Part shown: positions 43,601 to 54,394 of the stretch, in pieces | Layout: every line of letters begins with the position of its first letter | Position numbering within the stretch: the first letter of the stretch is position 1 | Source: Eublepharis macularius | Taxonomy: Eukaryota > Chordata > Lepidosauria > Squamata > Eublepharidae | Length of the DNA: 64,000 nucleotides | NCBI RefSeq assembly: GCF_028583425.1 | Contig: NC_072802.1 | Span: 18,795,926 to 18,859,925 of the forward strand | Reading direction: 5' to 3' | Made by a program: the position numbers and the translations under genes | Notes under the pieces: generated by a model | Told to the model about the DNA's origin: nothing | Databases searched by the model: none | What the model saw: only the letters and a program-made list of their open reading frames with translations

Positions 43601-44515
43601 TGATTTCTTGCAGCCCCTTAGCCTATCACTGTACCTAACAGTGAAGTGGTCAGCCCTCATTCTGACAATGAAAATATCCAAACCAGATCACCCACGGGCA
43701 TGGCAGGGGTCTTCTGTCTACTCAGACACAATAGGATTGTTTTAATTAACCCAAAGAAAAAGGGAAGAAAAAAGCCCACCAAATAGTCTGATGAGAAATA
43801 AATGAAGAAAAAAGCCCACCAAATGGTATGATGAGGAATAAATATGCCCTCCAAAGGATAAATGATGAGGTTTAATGGAATAGGTGACTCAGCATGCCTT
43901 GGACATTGAGGGGGGGGCACTGCATGTCTCCCTGTGTGTACATGTAACTCGTTTGATATTAAGCTGTTTCTTTTTGTCTAAGGTGGGGATGCCACCTGAC
44001 TCCTCCTCTGCCTCTGTGTCTCTGGGGAGATTTCCCCCCTTCTTGCCTTATGATCTTCCAAAGGAGAAGGATGTGTTTCTCAGAGCTTCAGCTATGAAGG
44101 CCTCATCCACAGACCCGCATGCAGCCTCGCTGCCGGACTCAGGCCATGGTTTATTAATAGGGCAAAGTGACTCTTTAGATTAGGACTCTTTCTCTCTCCT
44201 CCAAGATATTGCTATGGATGGCATCTACATCATTAAACTGTAAATTTTATCTTTCTACAATTTGTCTGAGGATTAATTAATGCACGTTGGGGTAAACACT
44301 TCTGACTAAGTAACTCTGCTACCAAAAACAAAATACAGCTAATTCCTAATAGAGGGCAGCTGAGTGTCAGCAAAGGGCGAGAGATGGTGCATCTGATGAA
44401 GCTCAAGAGAGTGGAGAATCCTGGAGAGGGAGGGACTTCTAAATTGTTCTCCCATGGTTCCTTGCGGACTCCTGGTTCCTTGCAGGTTCCTTGCATCTTC
44501 CGTATTTCATATGAC

Positions 44516-44697
44516 ACGCAGAACTGCCTTATACAGAGTCAGACTGTTGGTCTATCATGATCAGTGTCATCTCCTTTGACTGGCAGTGGTTCTCCAGGGT
44601 CTCAGGCAGGGAAGATCCTTTAAGTGGAGATATCAAAGACTGAACCTGACTCCTCCTCTATGCAAAGCAGAGGCATAACTAATGAGCTACTGCCCCC
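44516..44697 (-). repeat. tRNA-SINE, minus orientation
   Basis: 'gaactgccttatacagagtc', 'ctggcagtggttctccaggg' and 'tgcaaagcagaggcat' are the reverse complement of the 5745 family. Confidence 0.75.
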
Positions 44698-45228
44698 TTT
44701 TTCACCACCTTTATTGTTGCAGAGATTAAATTTGTGCCCTTCTGATCTTCACAGCACAAAGCCTATATGAATGGAGAAAGTAAGGATGGAGGCTCCGGAA
44801 TGCAGAACGGGTCACAATCAAGGGGTTAAAAAACAAGCTGATCAGCTTTTCAGTCTCTCCAGGCTGATTGTGAAGGAGTCTCTCTAAGGTATTTATTTGG
44901 AATGTGAAGCCAATGCTCCGATCTGCTCACTAGATCTGCTCACTTCAGCTGTTGACTGAATGGAGGAAGAACTGTCCTCAATGCACTGTCCATACAGGAT
45001 GGTTTTCTAATAAAGAGGGTGGCAGAGCCTCTAAGGTTGCATCCACACAGCAACACTTCCTGATTGTGCAGTCATTGCTGCTGCAAATGCAAAGGCATTC
45101 ACAGTGGCAAAGGACCTTCCCCACAGATGTGTTCTCTGTGCTTTCTGTGTCATCTCATGCCTGCCACCTCCCACCCACATGCTGACTTTTTGGTTTAAAG
45201 GTAGTTACTATATCATCATAACACTATA

Positions 45229-45928
45229 TATATATTTTTAATACAATTTTATTGGATTAGAAATTATATAAATATTCAATACAATCATTTCCCTTCAAAT
45301 AATTCCAATTCTAACCCCCTCCCTTCCCCCCCCTTTTGTTGACTTCCAACAGTTTTCCAACCCCTTGTCTATCTTTTTTCTTACTCATTTCAAACTTACT
45401 TTATACTATTAAACCTACACTTTCATTCTCTTCTAAGCTTATATATTATATTATAACACAGTGCTACCTTTATTCCCTTCCCCTTTTACCTTATAAAGCT
45501 AGCTATTACATTCCTAGCATATATTCTTTAATAATATAACATTTTATCCATTTACTATTCTCTTACTTAATCACCCTATTCCCATCAATATGGGTCAACC
45601 AATTTGACCCATACTCTACAAACTTCTAAATGCTTCTATAACACTGTATACATTCAATATAAATCAATCAATTTAACTTATATTCTATATGTTACTATAT
45701 ACTTCTTTCCCTTTTCCACATTTCTTATATTCAATCTATTTAAAATATAATTTATCTATTATACAGTTATCTGCCAGAAATATATTTGGTTAACTTATAT
45801 CCTTATAATTCTTATAATAACACCTCTATTGTTTAATACTATATATGGTAATCAAATAAAATAATTGCTTAGAACTTCTTATTTAAATTCCCTCCCCCCG
45901 GTAAAGTCACTTCTCTCTTCTTTTATTG
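45229..45928 (-). mobile_element. L1 LINE 3' end, minus strand, with perfect TSD
   Basis: A 16-bp perfect direct repeat, TCATCATAACACTATA, lies at 45213-45228 and 45929-45944. Read on the minus strand, the element ends with AATAAAATTGTATTAAAAA. It contains a G-rich polypurine tract (C-run near 45317-45334 on the + strand), typical of L1 3' UTRs. It is severely 5'-truncated, holds no ORF2 sequence, and looks recent. Confidence 0.85.
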
Positions 45929-46109
45929 TCATCATAACACTATAGTGATACTGCACTAATTTAAAAAGTGGAGAAGCTGGCAAAAAGCCCCCTGGTGGCA
46001 CAAGGGGAATGGCAGGCATGGAAGGTTACTTAGCAGCAATAAAAAGGAGCTTATGCGGGCTGGTGGGCAGGTTGAAACTGCTTTGATACTATCTTCCCTG
46101 AATCGTATA

Positions 46110-46259
46110 GGCTGATTCCGCACACGTTGGATAATGCACTTTCAATGCACTTTATCAGTCGTTTGAGGTGGATTTTTTGTTCTGCGCACAAAAAAATCCA
46201 TTCCAAATTATCTATAAAGAGGATTGGAAGTGCATTATCCAACGTGTGCGGAATCAGCC
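46110..46259. mobile_element. Palindromic MITE (GGCTGATTCCGCACACG ends)
   Basis: The arms 'attccgcacacgttggataa' and 'ttatccaacgtgtgcggaat' are exact inverted copies. The centre is A/T-rich with a 'ggattttttgt' hairpin. Confidence 0.85.
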
Positions 46260-46264
46260 AAGGT

Positions 46265-46465
46265 GTTTCAACGTAAATCTCATAAGGCAGACTGAATGTA
46301 TTTTAACCTTTTAAACAACTAATTTATGATGCTCTTATTTTTTTACTCTTGTATTTATTCCTTGTTCTTCCCCTGTATCCAGTCGCAACTGTTTTTAAAC
46401 TGATTTGCAAATGGTTTTATATGTACTGGTCGCAGATTGTAATAATAAACTTGGCTTGACTTGGC
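46265..46465 (+). repeat. Retroelement 3' tail; inverted partner at 49262-49450
   Basis: 'ttttaaacaactaatttatg', 'cagtcgcaactgttttt' and 'aataataaacttggcttgac' here reappear in reverse complement at 49262-49450 ('gtcaagtttattattacagt', 'aatcagtttaaaaacagttg'). Both are non-coding 3' tails with an AATAAA. Confidence 0.65.
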
Positions 46466-47171
46466 CAAGGTGTTTATATGTCATGTGGCTTAATTGTCTG
46501 GGCTTAATGAGAAATACTCAGCCGCCTTTCTGGACGTTTTTCTCGAGGCCTGTCAGCCGTCCGACTTTTGAGGTGCCTCTCAAAGATGTCTCTCAAATAC
46601 AGCAAGTCTTCTATAGCCATCCAACTAGTGAACAAGGAGTTGTTTTGCCTTAGAAAGAGGAAATGCTTAGCAAGACAAAATGTTTAACAAGACAAGACTA
46701 AGGATGGATGAGGTGTGCCCAGACATGCAGGAGTTAAAGGGAGTTTTAGCTGCTTGTCTTGGGGCAACCCAAAGTGCCAGAAAGGCTGCTGAGTATTTCT
46801 CATTCAATTAAAAAGAAACTGAACTTGTCAAACGGATGGCGATTCATATAGGAACTTTTCAGAAGGGGTTGAGCAGCTAGCGAGAACTTGCTGTCTTTCT
46901 TTCTGAGCTCTGAAGTGCTTCAAAGAGGAGGAGCAGACAGACAACCCTGAGTAAACTCCAAGTAAAGCTGCAACATCACAGTTCCCCAATTCTGGTAAAC
47001 CTAGTTTGCATATTATGCAAATGAAATTTGTTAATCTGGACTTTTTTCCCCAGGTGTTTTGTGTGTGTGTGTGTGTGTGTTCATGCTGCATACTACAAAA
47101 GTTAGAGTGGATTGGATGGAAGTGAGAAAGAAGTGGAAAGATATCTGTGCACTAATGTCTTGAAAGAGTGG

Positions 47172-47357
47172 TAGAGTTGCTAACTCCTGGTTGGGAAATT
47201 CCTGGATCTTTGAGGGTGAGGCCTCAACACAGCATAGAATGCCATAGACTCCACCCTCCAAGGAAGCCATTTTCTTCAAGGGAACTGATCTCTGTCATCT
47301 ATAGATCAATTATAATTCTGGGAAATCTACAGGCCCCACCTGGAAGTTGGCAACCCA
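47172..47357 (+). mobile_element. Family C MITE
   Basis: 'ctggttgggaaattcctgga', 'gaatgccatagactccaccc' and 'gaagttggcaaccca' follow family C order. The TSD is not clear. A small minus-strand piece lies at about 47910-47980. Confidence 0.75.
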
Positions 47358-47597
47358 ATGTGCTCATTCTCAGAAACTCTGCTGACGTTTCTTCTCAGAG
47401 GTCCTGCTCCAACGGCCCTTAGACCTGCTACTCCAAGATATTAACGCAGAATGTCCAAGGTGGAGGGAGAGCTCACTTTTATCCTTTGAAAACTATAAAA
47501 GCGAAGCACCCACTTTTACCTTACAACAGTTAGAAAGAAAGGCAATGGGCCTCAGGGTCAGCAGAAGGTGGTAGTTTTATGTATGCCTACCTAGAAG

Positions 47598-47740
47598 CAG
47601 GGCTTTTTTCCAGCAGGAACGCGGTGGAATGGAGTTCTGGAACCTTTTGAAAATGGTCACATGGCTGGTGGCCCCGCCCCCTGACCTCCAGACAGAGGGG
47701 AGTTTAGATTGCCTTCCGCGAAGGCAATCTAAACAAACAA
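47598..47740 (+). mobile_element. hAT-type MITE, family A (copy 5), right half missing
   Basis: It starts CAGGGCTTTTTTCCAGC. The right arm is cut off within 'ggcaatctaaac', where it passes into a (CAAA)n run (about 47735-47752). Confidence 0.8.
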
Positions 47741-48451
47741 ACAAACAAACAAAAAAGTATGAATGAAAAAGAGCATCGAGGGAGACATACCATTTTGAAC
47801 ATTTTACAAAATTTCTTTAAACTCATTACATAATCAGTAATTCTTCTGTAATACCCATATCTTTACTAAGTATATAACTTTGAATTCACTGCGAAGATAT
47901 CCGTAAAATATCCAAACTCTTTCTCCACGTACCACTCCCAAATCTCCAGGAATTTCCCAAGCTTTGTTGGCAACCCCTTTGTCTTTCTTCATTACTGTGA
48001 ATGCAGATGTAATCTGGCAAATAATGAATAATCAGGGATTTAAGAATTTTAAAAAATTGTTCCTTGATGGTTGAATATCTCACTCCCCTTGCCTTTGGAG
48101 AGTGATGCTACTGGGAACAGAAGAGAAACAGTTTAGAGGAGAAAGCTGGGGAGCTGATTTCCCTCATCTTTGGGTGAAGTTGCTATTTTTGGAAATCTAA
48201 TGCAGGATTAGTAGGATCATTCAAAGTTCTGTTAGAACTTTTTCGCCAGATTAGGGATGCTCATAAGATTTATGAATGATGTTTTCCCCAGGTTTTAATT
48301 TGTCTCTGACGCTGAAGAGCACTCAGCTTAAAAGGTAAATGACGCTGCTTGATTGGTTTCAGTTATACGTGTTACTGATTTTTATAGTTATATTTAGTGT
48401 TATTCGCTGGGGGTCCTATGTCGACAGAAAGACAAAGTATATAAATGTGCC

Positions 48452-48845
48452 AGTGTGGTGGGGTGGTTGCAATGCAGGCAGGTCCGGCGCGCCCATTGAG
48501 GCCAGGTAGGCAGTGGCCTCAGGGCGTGAGGGCACCAGAGGGGCGCTGGAGGGGGTGTTGGGGGTGGAGGCGTGCACCATGGAGCTGGGCACGCATTGGG
48601 GGTTGGCCGCAGGCGCCAGAAACCTTGGCACCGGCAGTGAATGCAGGGCTAGGATCTGGGAGAGCCCATTTCAAATCCCCACTCAGCCATGGAAGCTTAC
48701 TGGCTGATCCTGGACCAGTCCAGCACTCTCAGCATAACCTACCTCACAGGGTTGTTGTGAGGATAAAGTGGAGGAGAGGAACACAATATAAGCTGCTTTG
48801 GGTCCCCATTGAGGAGAAAGGCAGGGTATAAATGAAGTAAAGAAA
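48452..48845 (+). repeat. tRNA-SINE with nested family E MITE
   Basis: The head 'gtgtggtggggtggttgcaa' is separated from 'gctaggatctgggagagccc' by the MITE at 48479-48639. The body and tail 'gagaaaggcagggtataaat' end in an A-rich run. Confidence 0.75.
48479..48639 (-). mobile_element. hAT-type MITE, family E, nested in SINE
   Basis: It starts CAGGTCCGGCGCGCCCATTG and is flanked by the 8-bp TSD AATGCAGG (48471-48478, 48640-48647). It is an internally deleted, inverted relative of 57669-58087, whose right end reads CAATGGGCGCGCCAGCCCTG. Confidence 0.8.
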
Positions 48846-48880
48846 CAAATCTGCAGTTCCCTCAACATAATAATAATAAC

Positions 48881-49125
48881 CAGGGCTTTTTTTCAGCTGG
48901 AACGCAGTGGAACGGAGTTCCGGAACCTCTTGAAAATGGTCACATGGCTGGTGGCCCCGCCCCCTGATCTCCAGACAGAGGGGAGTTTAGATTGCCCTCC
49001 GCGCCAGACAATCTGAACTCCCCTCTGTCTGGAGATTAGGGGCCGGGGCCACCAGCTATGTGACCATTTTCTCCGAGGGCAACCCATGGAGTTCCACCAC
49101 CTCTTTTCCCAGGAAAAAAGCCCTG
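48881..49125 (+). mobile_element. hAT-type MITE, family A (copy 6)
   Basis: It starts CAGGGCTTTTTTTCAGCTGG and ends GGAAAAAAGCCCTG. A perfect 8-bp TSD, ATAATAAC, flanks it (48873-48880, 49126-49133). Confidence 0.9.
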
Positions 49126-49261
49126 ATAATAACAGCCTATCATTCTTGATATGTATTTAGGGAAAAGTCATCAAAACTCTCAGGTAGCCCTGGCGTACAC
49201 GACCACTGAATAAATCTTGAAGTGGTTCTTACAGGAAAGGGTAGAACATCCCTACTGCTAG

Positions 49262-49770
49262 GTCAAGTCAAGTTTATTATTACAGTCTGCAACCAGCACA
49301 TATAAAACCATGTGCAAATCAGTTTAAAAACAGTTGAGACGGGGTACAGGAGAAGAACGATGAATAAATATAAGAGTAGAAAAATAAGATCTTCATAAAT
49401 TAGTTGTTTAAAATATTAAAATACATTCAGTGTGCCTTATGCAATTTACGTTGCTTGTAGACCTGGGCACAGAATCTTGCTACTTGTCGTGTTGTCTGGT
49501 GATTCCGATCAGACAAAAGATAATCAAGTTTGATTTTCTTTGAACTTCCCTGCTAGGTCTAATCACAGGCAATCTCAGAAAAAGGATCTTGAATATAATG
49601 ATAGTTTGTTGTTTTATGCTGCTTTTTATGTTTTTAGTGGATTATTTTTAAGGTTGATATTTTGTGCTGTTTTATGGTGTGGGTTTTTCAATTAATTATC
49701 CATCTTAAGCAGGCCTCTGAAGAAGTTCCCTAAATAAATAAATAAAATATTGAAAAAATAAAGACTGGAA
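49262..49770. repeat. Retroelement tails
   Basis: 49262-49450 is the minus-strand partner of 46265-46465. 49640-49770 is another tail ending 'ccctaaataaataaataaaa'. No coding capacity is seen. Confidence 0.55.
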
Positions 49771-49975
49771 ACGTTCACAAGGTGGCTCTAAATATAAACG
49801 GGTAATAAATAGGAACCCGGGTGTGTTTGTAGTGTGGTGTTGAAGAGGATATGCAACTGCATCCCACACTGTCCCACCTCCGCCTTCAGCCACAAACCCA
49901 CTGACACAGAGACCTCAGGAACGGCCTTTGGCCTAGCAATTTACAGGGCTGGCACTGCAAACGTTCAATAGCATT

Positions 49976-50185
49976 CAGTTTCGTTTTTGTGCGCTTCCCA
50001 TTTTCCACGATTATGAAACCAGTAATGTGGAAAATATCTTTTGCCTCACTCATTGCTTAACATGTCTAAAATGTCATATCCTCTTTTGAACTGGGTGTCA
50101 GTGGAAAACAAGACCACGTTTTTTTCCTGAGGGGGCTTGCTTCTGTATTGAATGTATAAAAGGCACACCACATGGCTTGCTAGGC
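49976..50185 (+). promoter_or_regulatory. Candidate TASL-like promoter: ISRE-like site and TATA box
   Basis: AGTTTCGTTTTT at 49977-49988 matches the reverse of the ISRE consensus (AGTTTCNNTTTC) except for the last base. TATAAAA lies at 50155-50161, placing a start site near 50186. The stretch is free of repeats, unlike its flanks. IRF-type control would suit a TLR-pathway adaptor. All this is inferred from motifs and position. Confidence 0.45.
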
Positions 50186-50293
50186 AAGGCATGCCTGGAA
50201 GGTCTTGGACATAGGAACTAAGGAATCCTTAGGGGACTGCTACTGTTTTCATAGCAAGTCTATAGAGGATGTGACTGCCGGCTATTTGCAAAG
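50186..50293 (+). other. Predicted non-coding first exon of the TASL-like gene
   Basis: It begins about 30 bp after the TATA box and ends at a strong donor, AAG|GTAGGT (50293/50294). Spliced to the acceptor at 51735, an in-frame TAG (50252-50254) precedes the coding frame and no in-frame ATG comes before 51784. This supports that start codon. Three very short upstream frames are present. The exon is a prediction without transcript support. Confidence 0.4.
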
Positions 50294-50479
50294 GTAGGTC
50301 TTGCGTATATTTCTTGTAATTTATTCCAAAACATTTAAATAACTTTTAAACATGTAAATATCTTTAAAATACACAGGATGGGATCCAGAGAGGTACTCGA
50401 AACAGTCATGCTCATGGGCTTGTGAACGCCAGTGGAATTTTGGTCATTTGGGGGGTGGCGTTAATAATGATAATGATAA

Positions 50480-50735
50480 CAGCAACAACAGCAACATTTG
50501 ATTTATATACTGCCCTTTAGGACAACTTTAACACCCACTCAGAGCTGTTTACAAAGTTTGTTATTATTATCCTCACAACAATCACCCTGAGAGGTGGGTG
50601 GGGCTGAGAGAGCTCTGAGAGAGCTGTGACTGGCCGAAGGTCACCCAGCTGGATTCAAACGGAGGAGTGGGGAATTAAACCCAGTTCTCCAGATTAGAGT
50701 CCCACTGCTCTTAACGACTACACTAAACTGTGGTT
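50480..50735 (-). repeat. tRNA-SINE family, minus orientation
   Basis: 'tttgatttatatactgccct', 'acccactcagagctgtttac' and 'ggccgaaggtcacccagctg' mark the family also seen at 54905-55160. It lies in the predicted TASL-like intron. Confidence 0.7.
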
Positions 50736-51039
50736 AAAATGTTTTAAGTCTCCTTTCTCTGCTGAGCAGATTTTTCCAAGCATATTAGCACTGCATCCTT
50801 GAATGGTAAGGTCTTATAAGATCATTTGGGTTTGCCGTGGGTCCGACTACCTGAATTTATAGTGGAATCCTATGGTGTTCCCCACCTTGTGGAATTACCT
50901 GCTTGAGGATGTCAGGAAGGCTCCTGTGTTTCTGTCATTTTGCAGAATATACAAAACAGAAATGTTCAGGAGAGCAGTTTGACCATAATTTAGCTATATT
51001 ATAACAGCATGGTATAGAAAGACATTTTTTACAAAAGGG

Positions 51040-51560
51040 ACTGTTAACTATACCACTGCATAGGATTGTATTATCTGTTTTCTGTCTGTATTATCCTGCT
51101 CTCAATGCATTGTTTTCTACTTATGTATTATGATTTTCTTCATTGTTTAACATTTCATGTTTAATACTCTACAATTTGTGTCAGATTTCTGTAATCCTAG
51201 TCCTATTACATTGCTTACGAGACATCTCATTCTTTTGAATCCATTGATTTATACTGTATAATCTCCCTTGAGACTTAGGGCCAAGCTACAAGTGATAAAT
51301 TACACTTGAATGGCAAGTGAACAGACGCACGTGTATTCCTCCCTCTTCACTTGCGCTCTACTTGCACTCCACTTGATCACTACCTGATCAAGTGGAGTGC
51401 ACTACGTGATCGAGTGGAGTGCAAGTGGAGCGTAAGTGAACAGGGAGGAATACACGTGCGTCTGTTCACTTGCCATTCAAGTGTAATTTGTCACTTGTAG
51501 TTTGGCCCTCAGAGAGAAAGGCAGACTATAAAGATAGTAAATATAAAAAGTTAAAAAATT
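51040..51560 (+). repeat. Retroelement 3' tail interrupted by a MITE
   Basis: 'gatttatactgtataatctc' and 'ccttgagactta' precede the MITE, and 'gagaaaggcagactataaag' follows it. Together they match the uninterrupted tail at 62885-63125. Confidence 0.65.
51277..51509. mobile_element. Palindromic MITE (GGGCCAAGCTACAAGTGA ends)
   Basis: The arms 'gggccaagctacaagtgata' and 'tcacttgtagtttggccc' are inverted. The pairing continues through 'ggcaagtgaacagacgcacg' and 'cgtgcgtctgttcacttgcc'. It is the same family as 54395-54672 and related to 8653-8858. It ends about 225 bp before the TASL-like coding exon. Confidence 0.85.
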
Positions 51561-51783
51561 AAGCAGTAGTCTCAGCCTTGTTGAAGTGGACATTTGAAGG
51601 GTGTAGAGTACATTATTGGTTAAAGTAATACAGGAATAAACCATTATTGTTTGGAACACTAGCCCAAAACTGGAAATGAGTTTTTTTAAAAACCTTTTCT
51701 GAAATTTTTCATGATTTCATTGGCATTTTTTTCAGGAATATCCCTTACGGTACCAATTAGACGATCTCTATCGCTCAACTACC

Positions 51784-52707
51784 ATGCTGGCAGAAAGTAT
51801 CCTGACAGGCATTGCGTACAAAGAGGAAATATATAAATCCCACAAATGCCAGGTACTAAAAGGAGTTGGAGAAGATGCCTGGGGAAACCCGCACACAGGT
51901 GTAAATTGCAACAGCCGTTCAAAATGTGAGAAGCACATGGCTAAGAAGATTCAGGAAACCTGTGAAATTGCCATTGATAAAGAGGTTTGTCTGGGGAGTT
52001 CTGCACAAAAGTCATCTATGAATGGATATGGCGACAATCCTCTTTTAGCTTCTCAGTCAGCTCCTCTGTGTATACCAAGAAGGGAGCCGCACTGTGAGAA
52101 AGAGTTGGATTTGTATAGATCTTGGTCGAGCCAGAGTCTTTATCAGCAGTATCCTGATCTGTATATCGGAGGAGATCACATTGCTGACCATAGATGTGAT
52201 TCAGGTTGCATAATGGACCAGGCCTATGACGACCTGACCAACGGTCCCATCTTGTTTTCAGAAGATATCCCGTTAGGCCAATCACCTCTCACAGAGCCTT
52301 TGCAGAAATGCAAGGCTGCAAAACTCTGGACAGGAGACGAAGTTGCGGAGCGGAGCATAACTCTCCACAGGCAGCCCCTTTCCAACTCCATGATCAACAA
52401 CTACATGGAGAAGAAGGTTCAGGAACTATATAAACAGTTTCTGGACGAAAAGCTGACCAGGTGCAATTCTATCACACATGTCCTGACGTCAAATTTGCTT
52501 TGTCACATCGGTGAGGTGAGCCGCCAGCTATCCTGTGAACAACAGGTGGAAGCAGTGACTGCCAGAAAAACTCTCTTCCATTCTCTAGCTGTGTTTGGCT
52601 TGCAAGACACCAGCGATCGGAACAGCTGTGAATGTAGCACCCCAAACTTGCAAATCTCAGAACTGCCTTGTAAAATGAGCCACTCTGTGATGCAGCATGC
52701 ATCATGA
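51784..52707 (+). CDS. TASL: TASL (CXorf21)-like: TLR adaptor interacting with SLC15A4 on the lysosome
   Basis: This is a single 307-residue coding exon; human TASL has 301. The start MLAESILTGIAYKEEI aligns with MLSEGYLSGLEYWNDI of human TASL, the segment that docks into SLC15A4. Further matches are YPDLYIGGD (123-131), NGPILFSEDIPL (153-164) and a conserved C-terminal block, NNYMEKKVQELYKQ (205-218). Near the C-terminus NLQIS (288-292) is a pLxIS motif; in human TASL the corresponding LHIS serine is phosphorylated and recruits IRF5. The predicted role is to couple endosomal TLR7/8/9 signalling, via lysosomal SLC15A4, to IRF5. The exon begins at acceptor TTTTTTCAG (51735), and 51736-51783 is read as 5' UTR. 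Human TASL is on Xp21 and SH3BGRL on Xq21, so this may be a TASL paralogue rather than the orthologue. It is intact. Confidence 0.88.
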   Translation: MLAESILTGIAYKEEIYKSHKCQVLKGVGEDAWGNPHTGVNCNSRSKCEKHMAKKIQETCEIAIDKEVCLGSSAQKSSMNGYGDNPLLASQSAPLCIPRREPHCEKELDLYRSWSSQSLYQQYPDLYIGGDHIADHRCDSGCIMDQAYDDLTNGPILFSEDIPLGQSPLTEPLQKCKAAKLWTGDEVAERSITLHRQPLSNSMINNYMEKKVQELYKQFLDEKLTRCNSITHVLTSNLLCHIGEVSRQLSCEQQVEAVTARKTLFHSLAVFGLQDTSDRNSCECSTPNLQISELPCKMSHSVMQHAS

Positions 52708-53081
52708 CTGAAATAATTGCTTAGTAAAATACTAAAATGAGCCTTTGCCCGTGTCTAAAACTAAGCTTCAACTAGCCAAGAGAAAGATGCATCTCTCTCC
52801 TGGGAAGCCGAAAGCAGTTAGTCTTTAGACCTGTCAAACAGATAAGTTCTTTGAACCAGCTGTTTGTCAGTACATGTATTTATATAGGGTTCAATATTGC
52901 TTTGGAACTCCTTATCAAACACACAGACACCAGTCTAGAGTTTATTTCACTTTATTGAAAATACACCCTAGTTTTTTAATGAAGCAAGTAATCAAAATAT
53001 AAATGGCTATTAATCTAAATCCTATAAAAACAGAACACAGAAAGGCAATAAGAAATAAGTTTACTAACATTTCTTAATAAA
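52708..53081 (+). other. TASL-like 3' UTR (end uncertain)
   Basis: The first AATAAA on the + strand after the stop is at 53076-53081, but from about 52925 the sequence looks like an inserted LTR-type repeat in the opposite orientation. The native 3' end may therefore be earlier or displaced. Confidence 0.4.
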
Positions 53082-53640
53082 TCCTAAGTTTAACATGCTC
53101 AAAGTTTCTATGAAATACATAGGTAGAATAAGTTCTCACCTAGATTCTCCCAAGAGATCTCATCCATCAGTACTCTGCTATACTATCTGTGTTTGCAATT
53201 ATATACCTAATCATATGCAAATATTTAAGGTCTATTCACATAATAGCACAAACAAATAATGATTGGCTTGACACTTCAATGAATATTCATAATTTCATAG
53301 TACAGCCTTCCAATTAGTTAAAAAATTATGTCATAGTTAGTACTGCAAAAGAAAACTATAAATCTCTGACAAGTGTCAAGAAAAGTTGTTGGGCGATCAC
53401 CATTGGTTGAATCTCTGATAGAGGAACATCAATCTCGGTAGAGTCCACTATTTTAATTAATTGTCAAAGGATGAAAGCACACCTGTTGAATTACCTAACA
53501 CATAGAAAAAATACACTGAAAGTTCATGCAAAGTTTAAAAGTTCATCTAGAAAATACAGGAACTTAGCCTAGTATTGATTAGTATTGATTATTGTCATGT
53601 GCTTTTAATCTATTGGCATGACACATTAACACTGCAAACC
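52925..53640 (-). mobile_element. Possible solo LTR-like fossil, minus strand
   Basis: On the minus strand the block ends with a polyadenylation-type AATAAAGTGAAATAAA and a short 'gtgtctgtgtgtttg' tail, and begins TGTGTCATGCC. This is the layout of an LTR. It has no coding part, appears old, and its boundaries and TSD are not settled. Class is uncertain. Confidence 0.3.
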
Positions 53641-54394
53641 TAAGAAGAGAGACTCCAATCTAAGCCCGTTGATTTCAATAGAGCCTGTAGCTCCTCCAGT
53701 GAAGGATGGGGTATACATTTGATAACTTTTGTTTGGACATGATATTCGTTTGACTTAAAGGTGCTGAAGGGATTGCAGCAAAACCAGTGACGGATTATCA
53801 GAGCTTATCCTTCCCATATTTGGTTATTACTATCTAGCCATTTTTCCCTGGTCGTACAAAATTTATTTCTGCTCTATGCAGACATTAAGATGCGAGCAGT
53901 GATTTCAGACTGAAGGCATTAAAACTCTCGTTAGGCTACAAAAGGTTATTTTTGGAGGGTACAAAGTTTTGGAAATTGTAAACATCTAAACTGTAACTTT
54001 ATATTATAGTTTCTCTAAGCAAACCAGATGAAATTTCATAAGGTGGATTGAATCCAATTTTAGGTTGAAATTTAAAAAAACCAGTTAGTGGAAGAAAATA
54101 GCTGCTGTTGCCATTCTGCAAGTGTTTGCAAGCTCTCATGCAAGGTGGAAGCAGAACATCATGTTCAGATTAAGTTCCATTCTTTTTCATGCAACTGTCT
54201 AGCAGAAGGTGTAAAAATGAGCCCTTCTGAGTGCAGAAGGTGTTTCCAAAAGGCAGAAGAGCCCCTTCTATTCAGCCCAATATATTCTCTGTGTGAATTA
54301 TTTCTATCGCCTTCTGCTCCTTCAAAGAAAACTATCTGTGAGTGTCTCTGTTCGCAAAGGCAAATTTCATCATGATGAAAAACCTGTTGAAAAT
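53641..54394. other. Intergenic, no gene
   Basis: Only a half copy of the short palindromic MITE (about 53630-53690) is recognised. The remainder is AT-rich and featureless to me. Confidence 0.45.

Noticed and set aside
51736-51783. N-terminal extension of the TASL-like protein by 16 residues
   Set aside because: The frame is open to the acceptor, but human TASL starts at the residue matching 51784, and no in-frame ATG precedes it in the predicted spliced transcript.
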